DNA of 64,000 nt from Cherax quadricarinatus (lineage: Eukaryota; Arthropoda; Malacostraca; Decapoda; Parastacidae). Shown here in pieces: positions 34,606 through 45,799 of the stretch. Location: positions 7,692,038 through 7,756,037 of the forward strand of contig NC_091374.1 of NCBI RefSeq assembly GCF_038502225.1, written 5' to 3'. A model generated the notes under the pieces. The model worked only from the letters and a program-made list of their open reading frames with translations. It was not told where the DNA came from and searched no databases. The translations under genes and the position numbers were made by a program. How positions within the stretch are numbered: position 1 is the first letter of the stretch; every line of letters begins with the position of its first letter.

Positions 34606-35026
34606 ACCTAATTGTGGTTGCAGGGGTCGAGACTCAGCTCCTGGCCCCGCCTCTTCACCGACCGCTACTAGGTCCTCTCTCCCCCTGCTCCATGAGCTTT
34701 ATCATACCTCGTCTTAAAATTATGTATAGTTCCTACCTCCACTACATCGCTTGCCAGACTATTCCACTTCCTAACTACTCTATGACAGAAAAAATACTTC
34801 CTAACATTCCTTTAACTCATCTGAGTCTTCAGCTTCCAATTGTGATCCCTTGTTTCTGTGTCCCATCTCTGGAACATCCTGTCTCTGTCCACCTTGTCTA
34901 TTCCACGCAGTATTTTGTATGTCGTTATCATGTCTCCCCTGACCCTCCTGTCCTCCAGTGTTGTCAGACCGATTTCCCTTAACCTTTCTTCATAGGACAT
35001 TCCCCTTAGTTCTGGAACCTGTATGT
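34602..35026 (-). mobile_element. Family C CR1-like 3' end
   Basis: On the minus strand: the ELRGMSYEERLREIGLTTLEDRRVRGDMITTYK block (35,025-34,920), MFQRWDTETRDHNWKLKT, then after a stop the RKYFFCHRVVRKWNSL-type region and the 3' terminus gaggcggggccaggagctga...caaccacaattaggtgagta. 5' truncated at about 35,026. It shows the complete 3' end that the 52.5-54.8 kb copy lacks. Confidence 0.88.
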
Positions 35027-35790
35027 TCATTCAGGTACAGGTACACAAATAGTTACATAAATTATCATACATAGCAGTATATGTAGATTACCTAGGATAA
35101 CCAAAAAAAAGTCAGACTAATCTCCATTGGAGTCCTTGTTTTCTGTCCCTAGATATTCCTGTATCCTCTCTAGGCTTTCCCAGTGCCCCCTCCTAGAATT
35201 TCTCTGCATCACTAGAGACTTCACATATTCCTCTAAACTTCCTCTTGTCTTCCCTTCAGACTTTCCCCTGCATTCCTCTGCAATATTTACACGTGTCTAT
35301 ACATATCCCCTGTATACCTGGGGAAATTCAACTGCCAGTTACCACGCTGTGCACACTGCTTACACTAACAGTTCCATTACCCCAGGGTTTCGACTTTGCA
35401 GCTCCTGGCAGCCGTGACAGAAAAATGCAGCAAGAAATGGCGCGCACCATCTCTCCTTTTGTTGTGGAATAATAAATCAGCTGAGCTGTCAGCCGGGGAA
35501 AAAGAGTTTTCCCGCCCTGGGGCGCTGCTGCCAGGCGTACGACATTTCCACAACACACACAACACATTCCACCTCATCATGCGAAGTGTCTACTGACAAG
35601 TGTCTTTGACAATCGGTAACTATGTAATCCTCACACCAGAGTAAAGTTCTTACAACAAAATACAGACGTGTTATACAAATGTTTCTAGAAAGATTTGATG
35701 GCTGGACATGGAAAGCTTTTGTGTATAGCCTCAACACCTTGTTTGCTTACCTCTATTATTGCATGTAACCACGTCGTTGGCCACAACACA
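35027..35790. other. No recognisable feature
   Basis: Several short overlapping frames on both strands (60-96 aa) with no recognisable domain. No repeat structure. Confidence 0.45.
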
Positions 35791-35793
35791 GTA

Positions 35794-35809
35794 GGTGTGT
35801 GTGTGTGTG

Positions 35810-35853
<44 letters not shown>

Positions 35854-35855
35854 TA

Positions 35856-35880
<25 letters not shown>
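35794..35880. repeat. Compound GT / AC / AT microsatellite
   Basis: (GT)8 then AT then (AC)n and (AT)n. The GT-AT-AC junction is a perfect palindrome (about 35,794-35,828). It lies at the 3' end of the family D copy that follows. Confidence 0.95.
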
Positions 35881-35886
<6 letters not shown>

Positions 35887-36577
35887 TTATTTATTATCAC
35901 ACCGGCCGATTCCCACCAAGGCAGGGTGGCCCGAAAAAGAAAAACTTTCACCATCATTCACTCCATCACTGTCTTGCCAGAAGGGTGCTTTACACTACAG
36001 TTTTTAAACTGCAACATTAACACCCCTCCTTCAGAGTGCAGGCACTGTACTTCCCATCTCCAGGACTCAAGTCCGGCCTGCCGGTTTCCCTGAATCCCTT
36101 CATAAATGTTACTTTGCTCACACTCCAACAGCACGTCAAGTATTAAAAACCATTTGTCTCCATTCACTCCTATCAAACACGCTCAAGCATGCCTGCTGGA
36201 AGTCCAAGCCCCTCGCACACAAAACCTCCTTTACCCCCTCCCTCCAACCCTTCCTAGGCCGACCCCTACCCCGCCTTCCTTCCACTACAGACTGATACAC
36301 TCTTGAAGTCATTCTGTTTCGCTCCATTCTCTCTACATGTCCGAACCACCTCAACAACCCTTCCTCAGCCCTCTGGACAACAGTTTTGGTAATCCCGCAC
36401 CTCCTCCTAACTTCCAAACTACGAATTCTCTGCATTATATTCACACCACACATTGCCCTCAGACATGACATCTCCACTGCCTCCAGCCTTCTCCTCGCTG
36501 CAACATTCATCACCCACGCTTCACACCCATATAAGAGCGTTGGTAAAACTATACTCTCATACATTCCCCTCTTTGCC
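35881..36577 (-). mobile_element. Family D RTE-like copy 1, 3' 0.7 kb only
   Basis: Minus-strand 3' part of the element at 60.756-64 kb. It encodes GMYESIVLPTLLYGCEAWVM through the SEWRQMVFNT end (36,577-36,136), then the 3' UTR and the end caccggccgatt...ccaaggcagggtggc (as read on +). The 5' break at about 36,577 joins (TA)n and (CA)n (36,578-36,643). Very close to copies D2 and D3, hence young. Confidence 0.93.
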
Positions 36578-36579
36578 TT

Positions 36580-36643
<64 letters not shown>
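36578..36643. repeat. TA / CA microsatellite
   Basis: (TA)~22 then (CA)~11 at the 5' break of family D copy 1. Confidence 0.97.
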
Positions 36644-36645
<2 letters not shown>

Positions 36646-37317
36646 TGTATATCTGCCAGTGAATATACGAGATATACTTCTCAGTTCTGAAACCACGGGG
36701 AGGAGGGGAGGTTGAAAGATAGCTTATCAACACATCAGGAGCTTGCAATGTTGCAGAAAGGAGTAGGAAGTCCAGGTAGATGCGTTCAAGGGAATGACTA
36801 GCCAGAGTCGTTCCCTCGTGCGTTCTGCATCTTTTATCGCTTGTTCGCGATTTTTGCATTACACAGAATAGTCCCTATTTTGATGATTGACGTTTCCTTG
36901 ACTGGTACTGTAAAGGTAAGATGCAACCTTAATAAGGCTTCACATGTAAGCAACCGCAACGACCTACTCCAAACTATCAACCACAGAATCAAACCAAATA
37001 TCGAACACACGCTGACTTTCTTGCCACTTTATTAATATGTCAACAAGGATTTTGTGTCTCTATTATGTGAATGAGGCAGACTTGTCTTGCCACTTAGTCA
37101 ATGAGGCTCATTGTCTTTCCTCTTCATTAATATTTCAGCGAGTTGCTTGAATAAAAACACGAGAATGAATTGAGCTAAGCCAACTGGGCCACGCGAGGCT
37201 GCTCACATTTCAACATATCCCCAGTTAACTAAATGCATTTTCTTAAGAGATTCCCAACGTTAGGAATCGCTTAATACATTTAGGCTAGGGAGTTGACATA
37301 TGTATTAGCAATGAAAA
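36644..37317. other. No recognisable feature
   Basis: Nothing recognised beyond short runs. Confidence 0.45.
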
Positions 37318-37930
37318 AAAAAAGGCCGTGATAAGTCTGAGTGTCATTATAAATGCGAGGAAAATGATAGGATGGATAATGAGAACCTTCAAAACAAGGG
37401 ATGCCAAGCCAATGATCCTACAATTCACTTATTCTATGCTGGAATACTGCTGTACACCAACAGCCCCCTTTCAAGGCAGGGAAAAATGGCAGATCTGGAG
37501 AATGTACAGAGGACCTTCACTGCACAAGTTCAGTAGAGCACCATATTTACTGGGAACGTTTAAAGTCCCTTGATATAACCCTGGGAACGCAGGCGAAAAA
37601 GGCACATCATAATTTACACCTGGAAAATCACTCCCTATGAAAGTAAAAGACTCGGAAGATGGTGCAAAATCCTCCCAATGAAAAGAAAGGGTACCATGAG
37701 TAGAATGAGAAAACACAATGTGTCAGGGGCCGAAGGCTGTTCAACAACCTGCCATCATGCATAAGAGGGATTACTAATAGACACCTGGCTGTCTTCAGAG
37801 GGAACTGGACAAACACACATGAACGTTGGATTGCGTGTGGCCAGCAGTAACAGCCTGGTTGATCCACAGTGAGGCCTGGTTATGGACCGGGCAGAGGTGG
37901 CGGTAACCCCCGGAACTCCCTCCAGGGAAC
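37318..37930 (+). mobile_element. Family A RT C-terminal part and tail
   Basis: Contains aaatgataggatggataatg + agaaccttcaaaacaa (MIGWIMRTFKTRDAKPMI), the LEYCC block, tatagaag-type decay, the tacacctggaaaatcactcc block (with an internal deletion), LLNNLPS-like and NRHLAVF blocks, and the tail to ccctccaggga. Indels and stops, so a pseudogene. Confidence 0.85.
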
Positions 37931-38357
37931 TTCAGGCAGGGCAGTGGACACGTCTGGCAAGGCAGTGGCTCAACATCAAAAGCATCATTATTGAACAAAA
38001 TATCACCACAGTAGTGACTTCTAAATACAGTGTCCTCACTCGTGTGTTAACCTGAGATTCAAAGTGTAGTGTATATGCGTCAGTTACGTTACTCCACGAG
38101 TTCCATACATTCCCAACCTATTTAGAATCAGTGTTAACCTATTTTATTTTCCAAATTTAAATGTATCAAGTCTGAATATACTGGTTCGCGTTCTATTTTG
38201 AGTTGATATTTTCAGAACTATTGATAGATGCTATATTAGCCCTTGGCTAATGGAATTTAAAGCCTATTTACTACATCAGGGTCATTAAGGCTACCCGCAG
38301 CCTTTTAACCACCAAACAAAAAACTTTAATCATAAATTAGAGAGACAAACTCAAGAG
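37931..38357. other. No recognisable feature
   Basis: AT-rich anonymous sequence. Confidence 0.45.
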
Positions 38358-38446
38358 ATTAATTGATCTGTATATTTCGACCCCCCCCCCCCTTACAGGA
38401 TCCTCTTCAGCAGAGGAAGGGGGTCGAAATATACAGATCAATTAAT
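38358..38446. repeat. 28-bp-arm inverted repeat around a hammerhead-like motif
   Basis: attaattgatctgtatattt+cga (38,358-38,380) is matched perfectly by 38,424-38,446, and C5/G5 next to it extends the stem to 28 bp. The centre has a C12 run, a GGATCC and a small hairpin (cctct/agagg). The outward-facing arms are the 3' half of the hammerhead-like motif H4, so this is a head-to-head pair as at 19.2-19.9 kb. Confidence 0.9.
38368..38413 (-). ncRNA. Hammerhead-ribozyme-like motif H4
   Basis: Minus strand: CTG (plus 38,411-38,413), core CTGAAGA (38,404-38,410, fits CTGANGA), one extra G, stem II GATCC (38,398-38,402) with GGGTC (38,379-38,383) including one G-T wobble, GAA (38,376-38,378), self-complementary ATAT (38,372-38,375), A as residue 17, predicted cleavage 38,371|38,370, then CAG (38,368-38,370) pairing CTG in stem I. 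The sequence differs from H2/H3 but the layout is the same, including one extra residue after A9. The stem II loop is expanded by a G run. Confidence 0.58.
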
Positions 38447-39169
38447 TTTCTGAAATTGTCTCCATGTGGGTTATTATTGAGCATTGACAAGTGTTCGTTA
38501 CACTTTATTAAGCATATTTAGATGAGAAACACCTCTCTCTAGGTATCCCGTGATAGCACCCACCTATACCCCTGCACTCTTCGATCCCTCACTATTTCTT
38601 GACAAATTATGATTTTTTTTTTTTGCCGTTTTAGCAACAAGGTTACCACGAAGTTTAAAAGATAATTAAACTTCAACTGTCAGATTCTTCCACAGTTCAG
38701 TTTACATGCTGACTGTTGATGTTCTACTTCAGGTGTAGTTAGTATGGCGATACAAACTGTAGTTTGTATTGCTATACTGCAAGCTGGAATATTTCCAGTC
38801 TCTTCTAATTTCCTAATGATGTGCGGCCTTTCTGGCTTCATGTACTATTTGCTGGCCTTATGTACGATCTCTAGCTTCAGGTACAACCTTTTGCTGGCTT
38901 CAGGTACGACCTCAATTTGCAGGACAGTTCCAGCTACGGTATTGTGACTTATTCTTTAAATTACATGTACAGTGAGCAAGAGTGAGGTGAAGTAAAGGTG
39001 AGCTGTTAGCGCGAGGAAGAGTGAATGGCAGTCCTCAAGCGTCACTTTTTAAGAGTTACGGTTGCATTTACTGACCTCTAAGCACGTCCCTCCCCCTCTC
39101 TGTGTACAGTGTGTCAACAGAGATAATTTTCAGCTTTAAGTGCTGGTGTAAACATGTTCAGTTCACATG

Positions 39170-39760
39170 CTAAGTGTTGTTATCCTATCTACCCGTGACT
39201 GGTTTCGAGGGCTTGAACACGCGCAATCAAGCAGTGTGCAGGTTTAAGGGCCTCAAGTGCTTTCCATGTATATATTACTAGGCGTGTGTCTTCTACATTC
39301 CAGACTGAACCATACTAGTGTTTTGAGCCGTTCCTCATAATTTATATGCTTTATTGATAACACGCGAGCAATATATGACCCCTCTACATTTTTCAGCTCT
39401 GCGTTTTCTCCTAACTTAAAAGACACGAGTACAACACACTATTCAAGTCGTGCGAGCAGAAGTGATCAGAACAGTACCATCAATGACGTTGCCCCTGATT
39501 TTCTGACACATCTTTTAATTCAACCTGTTATTTTCCTGGCCTTTGCCGCATCTGTCTTTTTTTTTTTAAATGGTTAACCCTGTGACAATTATTCCTAAGA
39601 ATTTACGTGTTTCTTACGTTCAACAATACGCCCTGCCAGCGTTCTCTATGTTCGTCTCGAGACCGTCACTCCCTCCATACATAAGCACATGCAATTTGTC
39701 ACCAAAGACCACATTGTCCATTATACATTAGAAGATAATGTTGACGTATGTAATTTTTCT
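39170..39760 (-). pseudogene. Diverged family A-like RT C-terminal region
   Basis: Minus-strand conceptual reading, with frame changes, gives blocks such as AKARKITG, IKRC, SLLLARLE, FKLGENAELKNVEGSYIARV and SIKHINYEERLKTLVWFSLECRR in the order of the family A and B RT C-terminus (AKKMIGRIMRTFK...LVLSRLEYCF...FKAGEIADLESVKRSFTARI...KHLNYWERLEALDLYSLERR). Stops and indels throughout. No single long frame marks it. It is the oldest retroelement relic I could detect. Confidence 0.6.
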
Positions 39761-39837
39761 GTACCTTCTACTGAGTTCATCAACAGGCTAGGTGCAGTTA
39801 TCCTACCTCAGCTCATTAACAGGCTAGGTGCTTTTCC

Positions 39838-39928
39838 ACCAGGAAAATGAAGCCCAACTAACACCCAGATACCTATTTACTGCCAGACAAGAAAGAGGCA
39901 GCTGGTTTTAGAAGACACTCGCTGGAGG
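39838..39928 (+). mobile_element. SINE-like fragment
   Basis: ctaacacccagatacctatt + tactgc followed by a caggaa-type end resembles the body of the SINE at 40,150-40,345 (ctaacaccctggtacctacttactg), in the same strand sense. Diverged. Confidence 0.5.
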
Positions 39929-40149
39929 CTCAATTCTGGATCCCTTTAGCATGACAAATATCACCAGTGTCCTAGTATGATATACTCACAGGTGTTCTGA
40001 GATGATACACTCTTCTCCAAAACAATTCTACCTTGCCAATTCGGGTCAACCCAAGAGAGAATTCAGAGACGTATCTTTTGCAAAACTGACATTAAGATTT
40101 CGTTCGGATTTTTAACACCGCAGGGTTAACCACCCAGGATAACCCAACA

Positions 40150-40345
40150 AAGGCAGTACGTCATCGAGGACTGTCTTATTTCCATTGGGGTCCCCAATCT
40201 TGTCCCCCAGGATGCGACCCACACCAGTCGACTAACACCCTGGTACCTACTTACTGATAGGTTAACAGGACAACAGGTATAAGGAAACGGGTCGTAATGT
40301 TTCTACCCCGCCGGGAATCGAACCCGGGCCCTCGGTGTGTTTCAA
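40150..40345 (-). mobile_element. tRNA-derived SINE-like element
   Basis: The minus strand contains a good B-box, GGTTCGATTCC (within cccgggttcgattcccggc, plus 40,309-40,327), then a body with gtaagtaggtaccagggtgt and caagattggggacc. No clear A-box. The acceptor-like end overlaps a TTTTTTG/CACAC region. Probably 5' truncated. Confidence 0.65.
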
Positions 40346-40384
40346 AAAACACACACTTTTGTTGGACAGATGACTCGCAGGACA

Positions 40385-40485
40385 GACCTACACAGGAGAC
40401 CCCACACAGGACAGACTGTTGCTGTTGGAGGCTCGGTGACCCACATATCAATCACAGCCTGGATATGGCACTTAACGGAGGTAGT
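40385..40485 (-). mobile_element. CR1/jockey-type 3' tail fragment
   Basis: Reverse complement carries gtgccatatccaggctgtga and a cagcaacag motif, like the tail at 55,262-55,400. Adjacent to the SINE-like element. Confidence 0.5.
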
Positions 40486-40499
40486 AATCCAGTTCGCTT

Positions 40500-41274
40500 T
40501 TGAAAACTACACTTGTTTCGGTAATATTTCTGGAAGCAGGTCTTGGACCATGGATGTTGACACAGTGTTCCCTCATTGTACCCACGGCGCTCCTGTTTTC
40601 ACCGAGTCAAATTTACACCACCCACCATACCTCTAACTCTAGTAATTTGGTGTTAAGGTCAGAGACTAGAATCTCATGTATCTTCCATACATATCATGCA
40701 TCTCGTTGACCTTATTTTATGTTTCATCACTATATGATCTTGTGTGTCAAATATCATCGTTAAGTGCTTATGTATCGTTTCTGTATCTTGATTTTGTTCC
40801 AAACTCTCTTAACTGTGTCGTGCTGGTCTAGCAGTTGTGGCAAGGATGATCTTCCTGATCTAAACCCATGTTACCTTGGCTTGTGAACCTCGTCAGTCTC
40901 CAGGAAATTTCTGATTTGGCGTATAAACACAGCCATACTCAACCATACTAAATAGAGCCACACTAACCATCACTAAACGAAGCCACACTAAACACAGCCA
41001 CACACCTTGACGTCTGCTGATGTTATTATCCAGTAAGTTTGCCTCAATCAGCGCCACGCCATAACCTTGTTCACAGTTTTACTCTTCGAATAAAGGTTAT
41101 TGTGGCGTTGAATACTTTACCACGCTGTTCTTTGCATAATTTATGATGCATGTTTCGTAAACCTACATACACACAGCTACCGTCTCCCAAAGAAACTCAT
41201 TCACAATAACTTACACCCTTAATGAATAGGCAACACCACTGTGTCGACAGTACATTATATATTACACACACACA

Positions 41275-41277
<3 letters not shown>
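40500..41277. other. Anonymous sequence with a weak repeat
   Basis: A degenerate acacagccacactaa-type repeat at 40,925-41,005. No gene. Confidence 0.45.

Positions 41278-41356
<79 letters not shown>
41265..41356. repeat. CA / TA microsatellite
   Basis: Short (CA)n then about 38 TA units. Confidence 0.97.
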
Positions 41357-41359
<3 letters not shown>

Positions 41360-42640
41360 GAATGATCCCTTCAAGTTACAATAAATCAAGTTTCAAAATT
41401 TGAAGCCGATCGACTGTGGTGTTCTCAAGATACAAACGAAAGGCTGAAGGAAAAAAATAATCAGGCAACCACTGATAAGTACCCCTTCTGGATTAATAAT
41501 AATAATAAATCATTAGGATGGCTGACACTACTCAAGGTTCACAAAAACATATGTACAATTATGATATAATAACCTAGTGCACACACACAGGTGTACACTT
41601 ATGTAGTGCACACGTGATCATGCCCGTGCACACAATGACCAGGCGCTCAATGATCACTATCACGGTTCACTTTTAAATCAATGTTAATTTTGTGTTGAGA
41701 GTTGTAAATGATCAGCCAAGTGCTGGAGACAGAAAGAAGTGCACCTCTGACCTTTGTGGTGTGGCATGAACAATTTGCAACTTCCACCCTGAGTAGATGG
41801 TGGTGGGTGTTGAATGTGGAGGATGGTGATGGTGGTAGGATGGGTAGTGTCGACAGCTGTCAGTTGTTATACAAACATCACCAGCAACAACAACCATCTT
41901 TATCATTACTCACTCGTCTTACCACCAGCACCACCATAACCACACCAGCACCACCACCTCCCTATCACCACACCAGCACCCCCCTATCACCACACCAGCA
42001 CCTCCACCACACCAGCACCATCACCACCAAACACCTGACAACATCCCCATTTCTGAATTCTCCCAGCTCAGGCCGACATATTTCAACACACTTCATGTGT
42101 CACTTAATTTGACAGGGAAACACATAACTTTCGTTTCCCACTGTATAACTATCATATAGAATAGTGTAGCAGCACACTGTTGATGTATTTAAGTTTCTTA
42201 AAACTAACATTTCACCTTCACCTACACACTCACCCGAGTACACACTTCACCTACAAACGCGTCTTACAATTTGAAATTTAAATAAGCTATATCTGAGAGT
42301 GGTGTTTAAGGTGTGGCTGACGTTGTGTGGTGTTCACTATTTACCTGGTGCAGTGTGTGGAAGCCTGTATCTGTTATACATACAAATCGCTCCGTGGATC
42401 ATCACCTGGCGGTCCGACTGAGGCCGGGTGCCGGAGGTGGAGATTCACGGAAAATATCACAGGACCATTTACCATTAAGACACACACGGGAAAGTAAAAG
42501 TGTATACTGAATGCAGGTAAATTTGTAAGATTTACCAGCCATCTTACAGGTTCATGAGATAGGAAAGATCAGCAATCATACAACACTGAAAAACGTTAAA
42601 CAGGTTACCGTTTGTCTTGTCGGAGTGTGAGGTGTGTAGT
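41357..42640. other. Anonymous sequence with a CAC/CAG-rich tract
   Basis: 41,890-42,045 is a degenerate caccaccagcac tract. The 134-aa frame over it (41,708-42,112) is composition-driven. No gene. Confidence 0.5.
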
Positions 42641-42649
42641 GAATCTTGT

Positions 42650-42760
42650 GTAGCGAAGTGTACGTAGTGTAATGTAGGCTGCGTAATGGAGATTGTGTGT
42701 AGTGTGTGTATGTGTGTGTAGTGTGTTTAATGTAGTGTGTAAGGTAACGTGTTGCGTATG
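42650..42760. repeat. GTGT/GTAGT-rich tract
   Basis: Interrupted GT-rich low-complexity DNA. Confidence 0.7.
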
Positions 42761-43057
42761 GAACTACACAGAGAAAAAAGAAACATGCTATAAAACAAGT
42801 GACTGTTGTAAATCCCAGGGGTAAACATTTCCCCACCAGTATTGTACATGAAAACCATGCCCGAGTTGTTAGTTGTAGAACTCCAAACATACAGTATTTA
42901 GACAAGGGAGAGGGAGGGTAAGGGGGGTATATTAATTGCACAAACCGGAAGCATACGTTCGCTAATTGGTCGTAGTTTTCCAGACGAGTGAGCGACGTTC
43001 CATCAAAATACACTATGCTTAAATTACAAAGTTGAAGGCATATACATGCACCATCAT

Positions 43058-43157
43058 ACATACATATATATACATATATATTTACACATATATATACATA
43101 TATATATACACATATATATACATATATATATACACATATATATATGTATATATTATT
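43058..43157. repeat. Compound TATACA/TATATA microsatellite
   Basis: Alternating acatatata and tatacacata units at the 3' end of family D copy 2. Confidence 0.9.
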
Positions 43158-43404
43158 TTTTATTATCACACTGGCCGATTCCCACCAAGGCAGGGTGGCC
43201 CGAAAAAGAAAAACTTTCACCATCATTCACTCCATCACTGTCTTGCCAGAAGGGTGCTTTACACTACAGTTTTTAAACTGCAACATTAACACCCCTCCTT
43301 CAGAGTGCAGGCACTGTACTTCCCATCTCCAGGACTCAAGTCCGGCCTGCCGGTTTCCCTGAACCCCTTCATAAATGTTACTTTGCTCACACTCCAACAG
43401 CACG

Positions 43405-44169
43405 TCAAGTATTAAAAACTATTTGTCTCCATTCACTCCTATCAAACACGCTCACGCATGCCTGCTGGAAGTCCAAGCCCCTCGCACACAAAACCTCCTT
43501 TACCCCCTCCCTCCAACCTTTCATAGGCCGACCCCTACCCCGCCTTCCTTCCACTACAGACTGATACACTCTTGAAGTCATTCTGTTTCGCTCCATTCTC
43601 TCCACATGTCCGAACCACCTCAACAACCCTTCCTCAGCCCTCTGGACAACAGTTTTGGTAATCCCGCACCTCCTCCTAACTTCCAAACTACGAATTCTCT
43701 GCATTATATTCACACCACACATTGCCCTCAGACATGACATCTCCACTGCCTCCAGCCTTCTCCTCGCTGCAACATTCATCACCCATGCTTCACACCCATA
43801 TAAGAGCGTTGGTAAAACTATACTCTCATACATTCCCCTCTTTGCCTCCAAGGACAAAGTTCTTTGTCTCCACAGACTCCTAAGTGCACCACTCACCCTT
43901 TTCCCCTCATCAATTCTATGATTCACCTCATCTTTCATAGACCCATCCGTTGACACGTCCACTCCCAAATATCTGAATACATTCACCTCCTCCATACTCT
44001 CTCCCTCCAATCTGATATCCAATCTTTCATCACCTAATCTTTTTATCCTCATAACCTTACTCTTTCCTGTATTCACTTTTAATTTTCTTCTTTTGCACAC
44101 CCTACCAAATTCATCCACCAATCTCTGCAACTTCTCTTCAGAATCTCCCAAGAGCAGTGTCATCAGCAA
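43405..44169 (-). pseudogene. RTE-like reverse transcriptase, C-terminal frame of copy D2
   Basis: 254 aa in the frame after the 2-nt deletion: LLGDSEEKLQRLVDEFGRVC, LKVNTGKSKVMRI, YLGVDVSTDGSM, TLLYGCEAWVM, LLRWFGHVERM, GRGRPMKGWREGVKEVLC. It retains the CAG glutamine where D3 has a TAG stop. Confidence 0.9.
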
Positions 44170-44818
44170 AGAGCAACTGTGACAACTCCCACTTTATGTG
44201 TGATTCTTTATCTTTTAACTCCATGCCTCTTGCCAAGACCCTCGCATTTACTTCTCTTACAACCCCATCTATAAATATATTAAACAACCACGGTGACATC
44301 ACACATCCTTGTCTAAGGCCTACTTTTACTGGGAAATAATTTCCCTCTTTCCTACATACTCTAACTTGAACCTCACTATCCTCGTAAAAACTCTTCACTG
44401 TTTTCAGTAACCTACCTCCTAAACCATACACCTGCAACATCTGCCACATTGCCCCCCTATCCACCCTGTCATACGCCTTTTCCAAATCCATAAATGCCAC
44501 AAAGACCTCTTTAGCCCTATCCAAATACTGTTCACTTATATGTTTCACTGTAAACACCTGGTCCACACACCCCCTACCTTTCCTAAAGCCTCCTTGTTCA
44601 TCTGCTATCCTATTCTCCGTCTTACTCTTAATTCTTTCAATAATAACTCTACCATACACTTTGCCAGGTATACTCAACAGACTTATCCCCCTATAATTTT
44701 TGCACTCTCTTTTATCCCCTTTGCCTTTATACAAAGGAACTATGCATGCTCTCTGCCAATCCCTAGGTACCTTACCCTCTTCCATACATTTATTAAATAA
44801 TTGCACCAACCACTCCAA
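44138..44818 (-). pseudogene. RTE-like reverse transcriptase, N-terminal frame of copy D2
   Basis: 226 aa: KGKGDKRECKNYRGISLLS, EQGGFRKGRGCVDQVF, FVAFMDLEKAYDRVDR, LRQGCVMSPWLFNIFIDGV and LLFADDT, then out of frame. It still has the GAGAG that D3 lost at its frameshift, so the two copies carry different lesions. Confidence 0.9.
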
Positions 44819-44854
44819 AACTATATCCCCACCTGCTTTTAACCTGCTTTCTAT

Positions 44855-44857
<3 letters not shown>

Positions 44858-44930
<73 letters not shown>
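44858..44930. repeat. TA microsatellite
   Basis: About 36 TA units at the 5' break of copy D2. Confidence 0.97.
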
Positions 44931-45799
44931 GTGCTTGTTATAATAAGGTTAGGTAAGTTTTCTAAGGTTCCTTTGGTACAAAATTGTTAATTTTTACATT
45001 AACATAAATGAAAAAATACATCTTTAAACGTATAAGAGAATTTTTTTTAGAAAGGACTTAATTTTAACGTGTTCTTGCTAATTCACCAGTTTTACTTATT
45101 CGGCACGACATTTATTATATGTATGTATGTATGTATATATGTATGTATATATGTATGTATGTGTGTGTGTGTATATATATAGTTTGTGTCTTACTGATTC
45201 CTATTCATAAATCTGTCATAATAAAAACCTCATTCACCAATTTCAGTTTTTACAAATTTTACGTCACAACCCAGACTTTTAAGAAGAAACATGAAACGAC
45301 TTTTCCTTCCTGGACCATCATCATGCCATTTAGTGGTTTATTGGATTTTCCTGTGAAGTGGGCAAATGGCCCGTTTTTTTGTGGATAAAGACTTCCTCCA
45401 GAGCCACAAAGAAAGAACATATCTATAAGAACATCCTAATTTACACTGTAAAACAGAACATTATAATTATAACAGGAAAACGTTGTATTTTACACTGTAA
45501 AACAGGAATAACATTAATTTCCACTGTCACTGGATGAACCTGTCCACTGTGTGTCACCAGTCACTGCATGAACCTATGCACTGTCACCGACCATTGGATA
45601 ATTCTACCGTAACTTGTGTAACTCCACTGGACATTACTGGCGCCTTCAACAGGTAAAACACCGGAACCTCAATATAAAACTACAAGCTCCAGGAGTATCC
45701 GGCAGGACTACTACTTCCCTTCTGTGTGACTACCATCAACGTCGACCTCCCAGGGTAGTTCTCGAAGAGGCAGAGTTTGTAAGCCACTGTACTGGTACC
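44931..45799. other. Anonymous sequence with a TATG repeat
   Basis: Interrupted TATG/TGTG repeats at 45,112-45,180. A weak repeat (ccactgtcac/gaacct) at 45,515-45,600. No gene. Confidence 0.5.

Larger units (their letters stand above)
43158..44857 (-). mobile_element. Family D RTE-like copy 2, 5'-truncated (1.7 kb)
   Basis: Minus strand. It encodes the RT from the EWLVQLFNKCMEEGKVPRDW region to the MVFNT-type end, then the 3' UTR. A 2-nt deletion just after FADDT (about 44,155) shifts the frame (ADDTVLLG becomes ADDTALGRF, stop); otherwise the two frames 44,138-44,818 and 43,405-44,169 join well. The 5' break at about 44,857 runs into (TA)n. Very similar to D3. Confidence 0.94.

Noticed and set aside
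35127..35737. Cluster of overlapping short frames as a possible host exon
   Set aside because: Several frames on both strands overlap equally, with no domain and no clear splice-site pattern.
42576..43226. A 216-aa minus-strand frame
   Set aside because: Starts in the RTE 3' UTR, crosses a TA/CA microsatellite and continues in anonymous sequence. No motif.
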